Counted from the first letter of the stretch, positions 38,377 to 48,443 are shown. The stretch is DNA of 64,000 nt from Ruegeria sp. EL01 (GCF_900313035.1 NZ_OMPS01000018.1:1-64000), one strand, 5' to 3'. Translations and numbers: made by a program. Notes: generated by a model from the sequence alone, not told the origin.

Positions 38377-39086
38377 GCGGTGGCGGCCTTTTGTGCGGCG
38401 ACCAACTCACCCACACCTTTTTCGGCCAAATCCATCAGCTGATTCATCTGATCGCGGCTGAAGACTGAGCCTTCTGCGCTCATCTGCACTTCAATCAGCT
38501 TGCCTGACCCGGTCATTATGAAGTTGCCATCAACGCCGGCCTCGCTGTCTTCGGGATAGTCCAGATCCAGCACCGGCTGACCAGCATAGATACCGCAGGA
38601 CACGGCAGCCACGGGATCGACCAGCGGGTCAGAGATCACATCGCCCGTTTTCATCAGTTTGTTCACCGCCAGACGCAGCGCGACCCAGCCCCCGGTGATC
38701 GAGGCGCAGCGGGTACCGCCGTCGGCCTGAAGCACATCGCAGTCCACGGTGATCTGACGCTCACCCAGTGCCACCCGATCTACTCCCGCGCGCAGGGACC
38801 GGCCGATCAGACGCTGGATCTCAACCGTGCGACCGCCTTGCTTGCCGCTTGCCGCCTCACGCCGCATCCGGGTGTTGGTTGCGCGGGGCAGCATGCCGTA
38901 TTCGGCGGTGACCCATCCCAGACCAGACCCCTTGATGAAGGGCGGTACGCGGTCCTCGATCGTGGCGGTGCACAGAACATGGGTATCACCCATTTTGATC
39001 AGGCAGGAACCTTCGGCATGTTTGGTGAACCCCGTTTCGATTGAAACGGCGCGCATTTCGCTTAAATCTCGTCCAGAGGGGCGCAT
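38373..39086 (-). CDS. rph: Ribonuclease PH
   Basis: This 237-residue enzyme has the RNase PH signatures [25 protein letters not shown], and [15 protein letters not shown], with [15 protein letters not shown] near the C-terminus. It trims tRNA 3' ends with phosphate. ATG start at 39086; divergent from hrcA, a common pairing in Alphaproteobacteria. Confidence 0.97.
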   Translation of the reverse strand: MRPSGRDLSEMRAVSIETGFTKHAEGSCLIKMGDTHVLCTATIEDRVPPFIKGSGLGWVTAEYGMLPRATNTRMRREAASGKQGGRTVEIQRLIGRSLRAGVDRVALGERQITVDCDVLQADGGTRCASITGGWVALRLAVNKLMKTGDVISDPLVDPVAAVSCGIYAGQPVLDLDYPEDSEAGVDGNFIMTGSGKLIEVQMSAEGSVFSRDQMNQLMDLAEKGVGELVAAQKAATA

Positions 39087-39147
39087 GTGAAATCCTTTGT
39101 TTGCTGGCTTGGGGATAACGCCCAGTCGCGTTACGATGCAACCCCGA

Positions 39148-39176
39148 TTGACCTTTCATATACCTGCTATTTAATG
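39148..39176 (+). promoter_or_regulatory. Possible hrcA promoter
   Basis: TTGACC (39148-39153) and TTAATG (39171-39176) are separated by 17 bases in the rph-hrcA gap, with a TATTTAAT stretch overlapping the second element. I see no CIRCE-type repeat (TTAGCACTC with its inverse) in this gap. Confidence 0.3.
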
Positions 39177-39198
39177 ACGGTCCAGCAGAGGAGCCGCG

Positions 39199-40263
39199 AT
39201 GAGCGAAGCGAGCAAGATTCTGGACGAGATGAATGACCGGTCCCGTGAAGTGTTCCGGCTGATCGTCGAAAGCTATCTGGACAGTGGTGAACCAGTGGGA
39301 AGCCGCACTCTGACCCGGACGCTTTCTGAAAAAGTCAGCGCTGCGACCGTGCGTAACGTGATGCAGGATCTGGAGTTTTTGGGCCTACTCGACAGCCCTC
39401 ATATCAGCGCCGGTCGAATACCAACCCAGCAGGGCCTGCGCATGTTCGTGGACGGATTGCTGGAAGTTGGCGATCTGGGCGCGGATGATCGTCAAAAGCT
39501 GGACGACACGCTTGGTGGCAACGCCGGCGATGTTGGCAGCATGCTCGATCGCGTGGGATCGGCCTTGTCACACGTGACACATGGGGCGTCCCTCGTTCTC
39601 ACGCCCAAGCAAGAATCCGAAATCAAGCATATCGAGTTTGTCTCATTGGCTCATGATCGTGCTTTGGTTGTGCTGGTTTTCGCGGACGGGCACGTTGAAA
39701 ACCGCCTGTTCACTCCTCCGCCTGGTCAAACCCCAAGTTCTATGCGCGAGGCGGCGAATTTCCTGAATGCGCTGATCGAGGGCCGGACCCTCAGTGAAGT
39801 ACGCCGTCAGATGCAAACCCAGATAGCGGCCCGCCGCCAAGAGATCGATGTGCTGGCCCGCGAAATGGTTGATAGCGGCATGGCGGCCTGGGACGGAGAT
39901 GGGTCTGATTCCGCTCGTCTGATCGTTCGGGGGCGGGCGAATCTGTTGGGTGATCCGGGTGAGGCCGAGGAATTGGACCGCATTCGCACCCTGTTTGATG
40001 ACCTGGAACGCAAACGGGATATCGCCGAATTCCTTGAATTGACCGAAGAAGGCGAAGGTGTGCGCATTTTTATTGGCTCTGAGAACAAACTTTTCTCACT
40101 TTCGGGTTCCTCTTTGGTGGTGTCTCCATATATGAACGCTGATCGTAAGATAATCGGTGCGGTCGGGGTCATCGGACCCACACGTCTGAATTACGGACGG
40201 ATCGTGCCGATCGTGGATTATACGGCGCAACTGGTTGGCAAGCTGATATCCGACCGGAGCTAG
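39199..40263 (+). CDS. hrcA: Heat-inducible transcription repressor HrcA
   Basis: This 354-residue protein has the N-terminal winged helix (about 10-75, REVFRLIVESYLDSGEPVGSR then VSAATVRNVMQDL), followed by the GAF-like HrcA domain, and ends with GPTRLNYGRIVPIVDYTA. It represses groE/dnaK-type operons through CIRCE. AGAGGAG precedes the ATG. grpE follows 10 bases after its stop, so the pair is probably an operon. Confidence 0.96.
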   Translation: MSEASKILDEMNDRSREVFRLIVESYLDSGEPVGSRTLTRTLSEKVSAATVRNVMQDLEFLGLLDSPHISAGRIPTQQGLRMFVDGLLEVGDLGADDRQKLDDTLGGNAGDVGSMLDRVGSALSHVTHGASLVLTPKQESEIKHIEFVSLAHDRALVVLVFADGHVENRLFTPPPGQTPSSMREAANFLNALIEGRTLSEVRRQMQTQIAARRQEIDVLAREMVDSGMAAWDGDGSDSARLIVRGRANLLGDPGEAEELDRIRTLFDDLERKRDIAEFLELTEEGEGVRIFIGSENKLFSLSGSSLVVSPYMNADRKIIGAVGVIGPTRLNYGRIVPIVDYTAQLVGKLISDRS

Positions 40264-40273
40264 AGGTTAAGAA

Positions 40274-40837
40274 ATGGCAGAGCCCAAGAACGAAGATTTT
40301 CTGGACGACATCGCAACCGCCGAGGCGGAAGAGCTTGCAGATGAATTTGCGGAAATCAGCGACGACGCGCTAGAGCTTGATGAGCTGCGCGCCGAGCGTG
40401 ACGAATACAAAGACAGATTCATGCGCGCGCTGGCGGACGCGGAAAACGCCCGCAAACGCGGCGACAAGGCGCGTCGCGATGCCGAGCAATATGGCGGATC
40501 GAAACTGGCGCGCGACATGCTGCCGGTTTACGACAACATGAAGCGCGCGCTTGAGGCAGCGACCGACGAACAGAGAGAAGTCGCTGGCGCCCTGTTGGAA
40601 GGTGTTGAGTTGACCATGCGTGCCCTTAAGGACGTGTTCCAGAAACATGGGATCGAGGTGATCACACCCGAGGTTGGCGACCGGTTTGATCCAAATATGC
40701 ACGAAGCCATGTTTGAGGCGCCTGTTCCCGGCACGCGTGCCGGAGACATCATTCAGGTATCAGCCGAAGGGTTCATGTTGTACGACCGTTTGTTGCGTCC
40801 GGCGCAGGTTGGCGTGTCGTCCACGCCCGCAAGTTGA
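40274..40837 (+). CDS. grpE: Nucleotide exchange factor GrpE
   Basis: The 187-residue protein has an acidic N-terminus, a long coiled-coil helix (about 40-85), and the GrpE beta domain with KHGIEVITPEVGDRFDPN and HEAMFEAPV. It releases ADP from DnaK. dnaK itself is not next to it. The terminator hairpin after it lies in the 3' end of convergent mutS. Confidence 0.96.
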   Translation: MAEPKNEDFLDDIATAEAEELADEFAEISDDALELDELRAERDEYKDRFMRALADAENARKRGDKARRDAEQYGGSKLARDMLPVYDNMKRALEAATDEQREVAGALLEGVELTMRALKDVFQKHGIEVITPEVGDRFDPNMHEAMFEAPVPGTRAGDIIQVSAEGFMLYDRLLRPAQVGVSSTPAS

Positions 40838-40890
40838 TTGGCTTTTTAGAAGCCAAGCCTTCGGCGAGAGTATTTTTGAAAAGATGAAGG

Positions 40891-40917
40891 GGCGGTCAAG
40901 GTTTGGCCGCCTCTTTT
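40891..40917 (+). terminator. Intrinsic terminator after grpE
   Basis: GGCGGTCAA (40891-40899) pairs with TTGGCCGCC (40903-40911), with one T-G pair and a 3-base loop, then TCTTTT. It overlaps the last codons of mutS on the other strand, an economical shared 3' end. Confidence 0.75.
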
Positions 40918-43529
40918 AATTTGTAGATCAGGTCAAGCGCCTCACGCGGGGACAGCTCATCGGGCAGAACGTCATCCAGCATATCTGTGACGGGAGATGT
41001 TTTGGGGGCCGGAGGTGGTGGCGGCGCTGCGGCCGAAAACAGGGGCAGATCGTCAATCAGCGCTTTTTGTTTACCGCCTTCTCGTTCGGTTTTTTCCAAC
41101 TGATCCAGTACAATGCGCGCGCGTTCGACCACGGATGTGGGAAGGCCAGCCAATTGTGCCACTTGAACCCCATATGATCGATCGGCTGCTCCTTTGTGGA
41201 CTTCGTGCAGGAAGATGACCTCGCCCTCCCATTCCTTGACGGCAACGGTGGCGTTTTCAACACCTGCGAGCTTTCCCGCAAGGGCTGTCAGTTCGTGGTA
41301 GTGGGTGGCAAACAAGGCCCGGCATTGATTTGCCGCGTGTAGGTGTTCTAATGTGGCCCAGGCGATGGACAGGCCATCATAGGTGGCGGTTCCGCGACCT
41401 ATTTCATCCAGAATGACCAATGCATGCTTGTCGGCCTGATTCAGGATCGCCGCAGTCTCAACCATCTCGACCATGAAGGTCGAGCGTCCGCGCGCCAGAT
41501 CATCCGAAGCCCCTACGCGGCTGAACAACTGACTGACAACGCCGATATGCGCTTGCTCCGCAGGAACATAGCTGCCCATTTGGGCCAGCAGTGCGATCAG
41601 CGCATTTTGGCGCAGGAAGGTTGATTTACCGGCCATGTTCGGACCAGTCAGCAGCCAGACGGCAGCGCCGGTATCCGCGCCCAGATCACAGTCATTGGCG
41701 ATGAAGGCATCACCACTTTGCTGGCGCAATGCATGTTCAACGACGGGGTGACGCCCGCCCTGTACGTCAAATGCACGCGAGGCGTCGACTTGAGGGCGAC
41801 ACCAGTTTTCACCCCGCGCGAGATCGGCTAGCGCAGCGGTCAGATCCAGCTCGGCCAGTCCTCTGGCGGTTTGGTTTAGGCGCGCGGCAAAGTCCAAAAT
41901 TTCGCCAGAAAGCCTTTGATAGAGCCGCTTTTCAATCTCCAACGCCAAATTTCCGGCATTTAGGATGCGCGTCTCGATCTCGGACAGTTCTACAGTCGTG
42001 AACCGGACCTGATTGGCTGTGGTTTGACGGTGAATATAAGTTTCGTTGAACCGTGGGCTCAGCATTTTCTCGGCATGGGTGGCCGTGGTTTCGATGAAAT
42101 AGCCCAGCACGTTGTTGTGCTTGATCTTTAGCGAGGTGATGCCCGTGTCGGCGGCATATTTCTGTTGGAATCCGGCAATAACCGAGCGACCCTCGTCGCG
42201 CAGCGTGAGTGCTTCGTCCAGTTCCGCGTCAAAACCGGGCGCGATGAAGCCGCCATCTCGGGCCAGAAGGGGCGGCTCGGCCACTAACGCTTCGTCCAGC
42301 AGGGCAAGAAGAGCATCGAATCCGACCAGATTTTGTACGGCTGTTGCCAGCAAGACCGGCAGGTCGTGGCCCGAGCAAAGCGCAGCAATGGCAGAAGCCT
42401 GCGTCAGTCCATTGCGAATAGCAGCCAGATCGCGCGGACCGCCACGATCCAGCGACAGGCGGGACAAGGCACGGTCCAAATCGGGGGTTTTGCGCAGGGC
42501 TTCGCGTAGATCAGAGGCAATCAAGCTGTCCTCAGCGGCAAAAGCAACCGCATCCAATCGTCCGTGGATCACATCCAAACTGCGGGATGGGCTGGACAAA
42601 CGCTGTTCCAGCAAACGCGCGCCACCCGGTGTGACAGTGCGATCCACCACCGACAGCAGTGATCCGGCCCGACCGCCAGACAAAGATCGGGTCAGTTCCA
42701 GATTGCGCCGTGTGGCGGCGTCGATCTGCACGACGCGGTCCTCAGATTCCTTTAACGGTGTTTGCAGCAGGGGCAGCTTGCCCTTTTGCGTAATCTCCAG
42801 ATAGTCGATCAGCGCGCCCATGGCCGAAACCTCGGCGCGCCCGAAATTTCCGAATGCGTCTAAAGCACCCACGTGAAACAACCCGCAAATGCGTTTTTCT
42901 GCTGCCGTACTGTCGAAACTGGAGCGCCCGACGGGGGTCAGCGAAATGCCCAAATCGCGAACCGGCTCTTGCAATGTCTTTTCCGAACCATCGGCTACGA
43001 TCAACTCGGACGGGGCCAGCCGTGCCAACTCGGGGCTTAGCCGAACCGAAGTCAGTGGCATCACATGAAACGCCCCGGTAGAGATATCGGCCCAAGCCAG
43101 TGCGGCCTCGTCCCGAACCTCGGCATATGCGGCCAGAAAATTATGTCGCCGCGCCTCTAACAGCGCGTCTTCGGTCAACGTTCCCGGAGTGACCAAACGC
43201 ACAACACCGCGCTTTACGACCGATTTAGAGCCTCTTTTTTTTGCTTCGGCTGGGCTTTCCATCTGCTCGCACACAGCCACGCGAAACCCTTTGCGGATCA
43301 GCGTCAGCAAATACCCCTCGGCCGCATGAACCGGCACGCCACACATGGGGATATCATCGCCGTTATGCTTGCCGCGTTTGGTCAGGGCGATGTCCAGCGC
43401 CTCGGCCGCGTTGACTGCGTCCTCGAAAAACATCTCGTAGAAGTCGCCCATACGATAAAACAGCAGGGCGTCGGCATGGGCCTCTTTGATTTCGAGATAT
43501 TGCACCATCATCGGCGTGACTGTGGACAA
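40896..43529 (-). CDS. mutS: DNA mismatch repair protein MutS
   Basis: From TTG 43529 (AAGGG seven bases upstream) the protein is 877 residues. It has mismatch-recognition motif FYRMGDFYEMF with the phenylalanine and glutamate that contact mispairs, the connector and lever domains, Walker A TGPNMAGKST (about 622-631), DEIGRGTATYDG, and ATHYHEL. The open frame continues to 43694, but those 55 residues do not resemble MutS. It is divergent from maeB. Confidence 0.95.
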   Translation of the reverse strand: MSTVTPMMVQYLEIKEAHADALLFYRMGDFYEMFFEDAVNAAEALDIALTKRGKHNGDDIPMCGVPVHAAEGYLLTLIRKGFRVAVCEQMESPAEAKKRGSKSVVKRGVVRLVTPGTLTEDALLEARRHNFLAAYAEVRDEAALAWADISTGAFHVMPLTSVRLSPELARLAPSELIVADGSEKTLQEPVRDLGISLTPVGRSSFDSTAAEKRICGLFHVGALDAFGNFGRAEVSAMGALIDYLEITQKGKLPLLQTPLKESEDRVVQIDAATRRNLELTRSLSGGRAGSLLSVVDRTVTPGGARLLEQRLSSPSRSLDVIHGRLDAVAFAAEDSLIASDLREALRKTPDLDRALSRLSLDRGGPRDLAAIRNGLTQASAIAALCSGHDLPVLLATAVQNLVGFDALLALLDEALVAEPPLLARDGGFIAPGFDAELDEALTLRDEGRSVIAGFQQKYAADTGITSLKIKHNNVLGYFIETTATHAEKMLSPRFNETYIHRQTTANQVRFTTVELSEIETRILNAGNLALEIEKRLYQRLSGEILDFAARLNQTARGLAELDLTAALADLARGENWCRPQVDASRAFDVQGGRHPVVEHALRQQSGDAFIANDCDLGADTGAAVWLLTGPNMAGKSTFLRQNALIALLAQMGSYVPAEQAHIGVVSQLFSRVGASDDLARGRSTFMVEMVETAAILNQADKHALVILDEIGRGTATYDGLSIAWATLEHLHAANQCRALFATHYHELTALAGKLAGVENATVAVKEWEGEVIFLHEVHKGAADRSYGVQVAQLAGLPTSVVERARIVLDQLEKTEREGGKQKALIDDLPLFSAAAPPPPPAPKTSPVTDMLDDVLPDELSPREALDLIYKLKEAAKP

Positions 43530-43653
43530 GGCTGATCCCTTCTGGCGTATTCCGGTCGCGACCTTACAAATCCCCCATCCGCTGTGAAAGGTGAAAACGT
43601 ATTGTCGTTGAGGCGCGCACCGGCCTGCGTTATGACGCATCAGCCCCGAAGTC

Positions 43654-45927
43654 ATGGAAACGACCCCAAAAATGCCCAAAGCGAAGATCACCAAAGAAGA
43701 GGCGCTGGCCTTTCACCTGGACCCAACCCCCGGCAAGTGGGAAGTGCAAGCCACCGTCCCGATGACCACGCAGCGGGATCTGTCGCTGGCCTATAGCCCC
43801 GGTGTCGCTGTTCCATGTGAAGCAATCGCGGAAAACCCTGAAACGGCGTATGACTATACCAACAAGGGAAATTTGGTCGCGGTGATTTCAAATGGCACAG
43901 CTGTTCTGGGCCTCGGGAATCTGGGTGCGCTGGGATCGAAACCGGTGATGGAAGGCAAATCGGTCCTGTTCAAGCGGTTCGCCGACGTGAATTCGATCGA
44001 TATCGAGCTGGACACCGAAGACCCGGATGAGTTTTGCCGCGCCGTGCGCCTTATGGGGCCGACTTTCGGCGGCATCAATCTTGAAGACATCAAGGCACCC
44101 GAGTGTTTCATCATCGAACAGCGCCTGAAGGAAGAGATGGATATTCCCGTCTTCCACGATGACCAGCACGGCACAGCCGTGATCTGTGCAGCCGGATTGC
44201 TGAACGCGCTGCAGATTTCGGGCAAAAAGATTGAAGACGTAAAGATCGTTCTCAACGGTGCGGGTGCTGCGGGGATTGCGTGTATCGAACTGCTCAAGGC
44301 TATGGGTGCCCGGCATGAGAATTGCATCGTCTGTGACACCAAGGGCGTGATCTATCAGGGCCGGACCGAAGGGATGAACCAGTGGAAATCGGCCCACGCC
44401 ATCAGCACTGAATTGCGCAGCTTGGAAGATGCGATGAAGGATGCGGATGTGTTCCTGGGTGTATCGGTCAAAGGGGCCGTGACGCAGGATATGGTCGCCT
44501 CGATGGCCGACAACCCGGTGATCTTTGCGATGGCCAACCCGGATCCAGAGATTACGCCGGAAGAAGCGCACGAGGTCCGCGTGGATGCAATCGTTGCCAC
44601 CGGTCGCAGCGATTACCCGAACCAGGTCAATAACGTGTTGGGCTTTCCGTACCTGTTCCGAGGTGCGCTGGATATCCATGCCCGCGCCATTAATGATGAG
44701 ATGAAAATCGCCTGCGCCCACGCGCTGGCCCGGCTGGCACGCGAGGATGTGCCGGATGAAGTGGCAATGGCCTATGGCAAATCGCTGACTTTTGGCCGCG
44801 ACTACATCATCCCAACACCGTTCGACCCGCGTTTGATCCACCGCATACCCCCGGCGGTTGCGAGGGCGGGTATGGATACCGGGGCCGCGCGGCGTCCGAT
44901 TATCGACATGGATGCCTATGAGCTGAACCTGAAATCCCGCATGGACCCCACCGCAAGTATCCTGCGTGGCCTGAATGCACGCGCCCGCGCGGCGCAAAGC
45001 CGGATGGTCTTTGCCGAGGGCGACGATCCTCGCGTGCTGCGCGCAGCGGTGATGTATCAGCGCTCAGGCTTCGGGAAAGCTTTGGTTGTGGGCCGTGCCG
45101 AGGACGTCAAAGAAAAGCTTGGGGCTGCGGGGTTGGGCGATGCGGTGCGCGAACTTGAGGTGGTGAACGCTGCCAACACGACGCATCTCGAGACATATAA
45201 AGAATTTCTATATAAACGGCTGCGGCGTAAGGGCTTTGACCACAAAGATATTCATCGTCTGGCAGCCCGTGACCGGCACGTGTTTTCGTCTCTGATGTTG
45301 GCCCATGGGCATGCGGACGGGTTGGTGACCGGTGCCACCCGCAAATCGGCGCATGTTCTGGATCGAATCAATCATGTGTTTGACGCAGACGCTGTCCATG
45401 GCGCTGCGGGTGTCACCGCTCTGCTGCACAAGGGTCGGATCGTTCTGATCGGCGATACGTTGGTGCATGAATGGCCGGATGAAAACGATTTGGCAAACAT
45501 CGCTGAACGCGCCGCCGCCGTGGCGCGCCATCTGGGAATTGAGCCACGCGTTGCCTTTGTGAGCTTTTCGACCTTTGGCTACCCGGTCTCGGAACGGGCG
45601 GAAAAGATGCACGTTGCACCAACGGTATTGGATGCCCGGGGCGTTGATTTCGAATACGAGGGCGAGATGACCGTAGATGTGGCGCTGAATGTCGATCAGC
45701 AAGAAGCCTATCCCTTTTCGCGTCTGACCGGCCCCGCGAACATCCTGATCGTACCGGCGCGGCATTCCGCTTCGATTTCTACGAAACTGATGCAGGAAAT
45801 GGGTGGAGCAACCGTCATGGGCCCGATCCTGTCAGGGATTGGCAAGCAGATTCAGGTCTGTTCTACGGTTTCAACAGCAAATGACATTCTGAACATGGCC
45901 ATCCTGGCCTCCTGCGATATTGAGTAA
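43654..45927 (+). CDS. maeB: NADP-dependent malic enzyme with C-terminal phosphotransacetylase domain
   Basis: The 757-residue protein joins a malic enzyme (about 1-430; SLAYSPGVAVPCEAI, FHDDQHGTA, NGAGAAGIACIELL) to a phosphotransacetylase-like domain (about 440-757; VFAEGDDPRVLRAA, GATRKSAHVLDRI, GPILSGIGK). This large form is typical of Proteobacteria and is regulated by acetyl-CoA through the C-terminal domain. It decarboxylates malate to pyruvate with NADPH. No good ribosome site precedes the ATGs at 43654 or 43672, so the exact start is uncertain. Confidence 0.95.
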   Translation: METTPKMPKAKITKEEALAFHLDPTPGKWEVQATVPMTTQRDLSLAYSPGVAVPCEAIAENPETAYDYTNKGNLVAVISNGTAVLGLGNLGALGSKPVMEGKSVLFKRFADVNSIDIELDTEDPDEFCRAVRLMGPTFGGINLEDIKAPECFIIEQRLKEEMDIPVFHDDQHGTAVICAAGLLNALQISGKKIEDVKIVLNGAGAAGIACIELLKAMGARHENCIVCDTKGVIYQGRTEGMNQWKSAHAISTELRSLEDAMKDADVFLGVSVKGAVTQDMVASMADNPVIFAMANPDPEITPEEAHEVRVDAIVATGRSDYPNQVNNVLGFPYLFRGALDIHARAINDEMKIACAHALARLAREDVPDEVAMAYGKSLTFGRDYIIPTPFDPRLIHRIPPAVARAGMDTGAARRPIIDMDAYELNLKSRMDPTASILRGLNARARAAQSRMVFAEGDDPRVLRAAVMYQRSGFGKALVVGRAEDVKEKLGAAGLGDAVRELEVVNAANTTHLETYKEFLYKRLRRKGFDHKDIHRLAARDRHVFSSLMLAHGHADGLVTGATRKSAHVLDRINHVFDADAVHGAAGVTALLHKGRIVLIGDTLVHEWPDENDLANIAERAAAVARHLGIEPRVAFVSFSTFGYPVSERAEKMHVAPTVLDARGVDFEYEGEMTVDVALNVDQQEAYPFSRLTGPANILIVPARHSASISTKLMQEMGGATVMGPILSGIGKQIQVCSTVSTANDILNMAILASCDIE

Positions 45928-45930
45928 GCC

Positions 45931-46803
45931 ATGACGATCTGGAACCTCGGCTCGATCAATGCGGATATGGTTTATGCTTTGCCGCACCTACCCGCACCCG
46001 GCGAAACCCTTGCGGCCAGCGGGCTGGACCGGTTTTTGGGTGGCAAGGGCGCCAATATGTCGGTCGCCGCGGCGCGGGCAGGGTCCCGGATCAGCCATAT
46101 CGGCGCTGTGGGCACTGACGGGCGCTGGGCAAAGGATCGACTGACGGAATATGGCGTCGACACGCGGTATATTGCCGAGGTTGAGGTTCCGACGGGTCAT
46201 GCAATCATTGCCGTGGACGCGCAGGGTGAAAATCTGATCATCCTTTTTCCAGGTGCCAATCACGCGCTGGACACGGCTCAGTTGGGGCAGGCGCTGGCGT
46301 CGGCCAATACGGGCGATCTTCTGGTCCTGCAAAACGAGACCAACGCACAGGTCGAAGCTGCCCGGTTGGGACGCGAGATGGGCTTGACCGTTTGTTACGC
46401 CGCGGCACCGTTTCAGGCCCAAGCGGTTCAGGCCGTTCTGCCCTATCTTGACTTTCTGATCCTGAATGAGGTTGAGGCTGAGCAACTGCGTCAGGACACT
46501 GGACTGAGCGCCAAGGACCTGCCGGTTCGACATGTGATAGTGACTCTTGGTTCTAAGGGCGCGCGATATCTACAGCAGGGATGTGATCCGGTCGAATTTG
46601 CAGCACATAAAGTGCAAGCCGTGGATACGACTGGCGCAGGGGATACTTTCACGGGATACGTTCTGGCTGGCATGGACCGGGGCATGCCAATGGAACATGC
46701 AATCGCACAGGCGAACCGTGCCGCGGCCCTGATGGTCACGCGGCACGGCACGGCCGATGTCATTCCGGATTTACGAGAGGTGCGCGACGCGCAGTTCGAC
46801 TAG
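45931..46803 (+). CDS. PfkB-family sugar kinase, ribokinase-like
   Basis: This 290-residue kinase has the first PfkB signature with [17 protein letters not shown] (about 35-51) and the second with [16 protein letters not shown] (about 232-247, catalytic aspartate in GAGD). The N-terminal [21 protein letters not shown] matches ribokinases. No ribose transport genes are nearby, so another sugar or nucleoside is possible. It follows maeB after three bases and its stop overlaps convergent msrA by 4 bases. Confidence 0.85.
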   Translation: MTIWNLGSINADMVYALPHLPAPGETLAASGLDRFLGGKGANMSVAAARAGSRISHIGAVGTDGRWAKDRLTEYGVDTRYIAEVEVPTGHAIIAVDAQGENLIILFPGANHALDTAQLGQALASANTGDLLVLQNETNAQVEAARLGREMGLTVCYAAAPFQAQAVQAVLPYLDFLILNEVEAEQLRQDTGLSAKDLPVRHVIVTLGSKGARYLQQGCDPVEFAAHKVQAVDTTGAGDTFTGYVLAGMDRGMPMEHAIAQANRAAALMVTRHGTADVIPDLREVRDAQFD

Positions 46804-47471
46804 GACCCGGTGAAGGGTGCCGCGCTTCCCCAGAGCTGTTTGACACGTGCATCCCGTCCGCAGGCCTTGCGATAGGCTTTATAGGCGTTCTTCTGACGTT
46901 TTGGACCAAACCGGGTAAATACCAGCTTTTCACCTTTGTAGTAATCCTGATGGTAAGCCTCGGCCGGGTAAAAGGTCGATTGCTGCAGGATTGGGGTTAC
47001 AACGGTCTGGTTTAAAGCCGCCTGCGCATTGGCCTTTGCCGCCTCTGCCTGCGCTTTTTCACCTGTATTAGAGACGAATATCGCGGTGCGATAGCTGTCG
47101 CCCCGATCGCAGAATTGGCCGCCTGCATCGGTGGGGTCGACCGAGCGAAAGAACATGTTCAACAGCGTTTCACGTGACACACGGGCTGGATCAAATGAAA
47201 TCTGTACGGCCTCGTAGTGGCCTGTGCCACCTTTGGTAACCTGGCCATAGGTTGGGCTGGCAGTTGTGCCGCCCGTATAGCCGGATACCGCCCCGATCAC
47301 GCCGGGGACGGATTCGAAGTCGGATTCAACACACCAAAAGCAACCGCCCGCTACGGTCAGCGTTTCTGTTCCCGCAGCTGGCGCCGGTTGGGCACGCAGC
47401 AGGGCAACAAAGACAATCAATCCAAACAGCAGGATGGGTTTGATACAGTCGTGATACACAGTCCGCGTCAT
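46800..47471 (-). CDS. msrA: Peptide methionine sulfoxide reductase MsrA, exported form
   Basis: This 223-residue protein has a signal or anchor segment (about 12-33, [21 protein letters not shown]) and the catalytic motif GCFWC (43-47), then [31 protein letters not shown] in pieces typical of MsrA. The signal suggests repair of methionine-S-sulfoxide in the periplasm. AAGGAG precedes the ATG. A 14-of-16 parS-like sequence is embedded at 47166-47181 where VSRET is encoded. Confidence 0.94.
   Translation of the reverse strand: MTRTVYHDCIKPILLFGLIVFVALLRAQPAPAAGTETLTVAGGCFWCVESDFESVPGVIGAVSGYTGGTTASPTYGQVTKGGTGHYEAVQISFDPARVSRETLLNMFFRSVDPTDAGGQFCDRGDSYRTAIFVSNTGEKAQAEAAKANAQAALNQTVVTPILQQSTFYPAEAYHQDYYKGEKLVFTRFGPKRQKNAYKAYRKACGRDARVKQLWGSAAPFTGS
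47166..47181. promoter_or_regulatory. parS-like site in msrA (14 of 16)
   Basis: CGTTTCACGTGACACA differs from the parS consensus at positions 1 and 13 and keeps the CACGTG core. It lies about 11 kb beyond parB. It could be a weak ParB site or coincidence. Confidence 0.4.
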
Positions 47472-47587
47472 GGCAAATCTCCTTTCCGGATCAGCGTGAC
47501 CCGAGTCCGATCAACTTGCAATTGGCTGACATCGTTTGTCACGCGCTGGTGAGACGAGTTTATCGCCAGGGCAGCTATGACTGGATC

Positions 47588-47869
47588 TTAACCCAGCAAT
47601 TGCCCAAGTTTCATCGCAACACCCATGTTGCCCGAGATCTTGAGCTTACCCATCGCCACGCCTGTCATCGGGTTCAGCTTGCCGGTCAACAGCTTGGTCA
47701 GGTTGTCCTTGGAAATGCGGATGGTGCAATCCGCGTCCTTATCCTGCGTCGAGGCTTGATTGTCCGCCAAAACGATCACGCCGTCCTCGCCACAATCGAA
47801 TTTCAGCGAGCCGTCAAAATCTTTACCCTCCAGCCCCTTTTGAATGTCGTCGGCGATATCTTGCAGCAT
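47588..47869 (-). CDS. SCP2 sterol-binding domain protein
   Basis: This 93-residue protein is a single SCP2 domain (KFDCGEDGVIVLADNQ, DCTIRISKDNLTKLLTGKLNPMTGVAMGKLKISGN seen in overlapping pieces). Such proteins bind lipids or acyl-CoA; the bacterial ligand is unknown. It stands alone between msrA and the DUF1508 gene. A GGAGG-like site is weak (AAGGA upstream of ATG 47869). Confidence 0.88.
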   Translation of the reverse strand: MLQDIADDIQKGLEGKDFDGSLKFDCGEDGVIVLADNQASTQDKDADCTIRISKDNLTKLLTGKLNPMTGVAMGKLKISGNMGVAMKLGQLLG

Positions 47870-48254
47870 GGCGAGTCCTTCCTTGGTTGACGCATGCGTA
47901 AAGATGAAGAGATGAAATTGGCAAGGTTGACCAAGCGGGAACTGATAGAATTGCCGTTTCTTTGAGTCGCTAAATCAAGTGTGCTTGCCGTCGAGTATCC
48001 TGTATGCAGCGAAGTGCTTCACTCAACATGTTGTTATACCACATAGAAAAAGACTCGACAGCCGGGCTCCAAGCCGCAATCATAAAGGGGCACCTACTGG
48101 AATAGGTGCCCCAAGACTGCCGCAAACGGGCATTCTGTCTAGTGAAGACACCGCGATTCTCAACGATATCGCGAGTCCCGTCAAGCATGTTGCGGCGTCC
48201 TTGCAGGTTCCGGCAATTCCGTCGGGACCGCGATAACGTGTCGGAGACGTAATA
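47870..48254. other. Non-coding gap with one strong hairpin
   Basis: In 385 bases I find no supported gene. The only clear structure is GGGGCACCTA (48087-48096) and TAGGTGCCCC (48103-48112), a perfect 10-bp stem with a 6-base loop, followed on the minus strand by TTTATG. It may terminate a minus-strand transcript, possibly a small RNA, or be a processed leader. Short open frames on both strands lack ribosome sites. Confidence 0.45.
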
Positions 48255-48434
48255 ATGTATTTCGTTCTTTACAAAGACACTGCCGGGTACTGGCGTTGGA
48301 CGCTAAAAGCATCCAACCATGAGCCCATTGCCGTTTCGTCTGAAAGTTATGTACGCAAAGCGGATGCTGAGCATGGCATTAATCTCACGAAATCAGCATA
48401 CAATGCCCCTGTTCATGAACAGCAGGCAGCATAA
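48255..48434 (+). CDS. DUF1508 (YegP-like) small protein
   Basis: The reading frame from ATG 48255 to TAA 48434 gives 59 residues, MYFVLYKDTAGYWRWTLKAS... It has a GGAG ribosome site eight bases upstream. The pattern YFVLYKD-x-GxWRWxLKAxN, a central IAVSSESY and a KADAEHGIN stretch match one DUF1508 repeat (E. coli YegP has two). The function of the family is unknown. It is followed by an intrinsic terminator, so it is a complete single-gene unit. Confidence 0.85.
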   Translation: MYFVLYKDTAGYWRWTLKASNHEPIAVSSESYVRKADAEHGINLTKSAYNAPVHEQQAA

Positions 48435-48443
48435 GAAATGAAG

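Noticed and set aside
39087-39198. CIRCE operator upstream of hrcA
   Set aside because: I looked for the TTAGCACTC/GAGTGCTAA pair in this gap and did not find it.
42865-42880. parS-like half site in mutS as a real centromere
   Set aside because: Only 11 of 16 bases match and only one arm is conserved, so I list it only in the trail of weak sites and not as a feature.
43530-43694. 55-codon N-terminal extension of mutS
   Set aside because: The residues do not resemble MutS and would overlap the maeB start; TTG 43529 has a ribosome site and family-like start.
43888-44997. 369-codon open frame antisense to maeB
   Set aside because: It lies wholly within the malic enzyme domain, is not like any family I know, has no ribosome site, and such frames are common opposite GC-rich genes.
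47970-48188. 72-codon minus-strand frame in the gap before the DUF1508 gene
   Set aside because: No ribosome site, no recognisable protein pattern, and it runs through the 48087-48112 hairpin.
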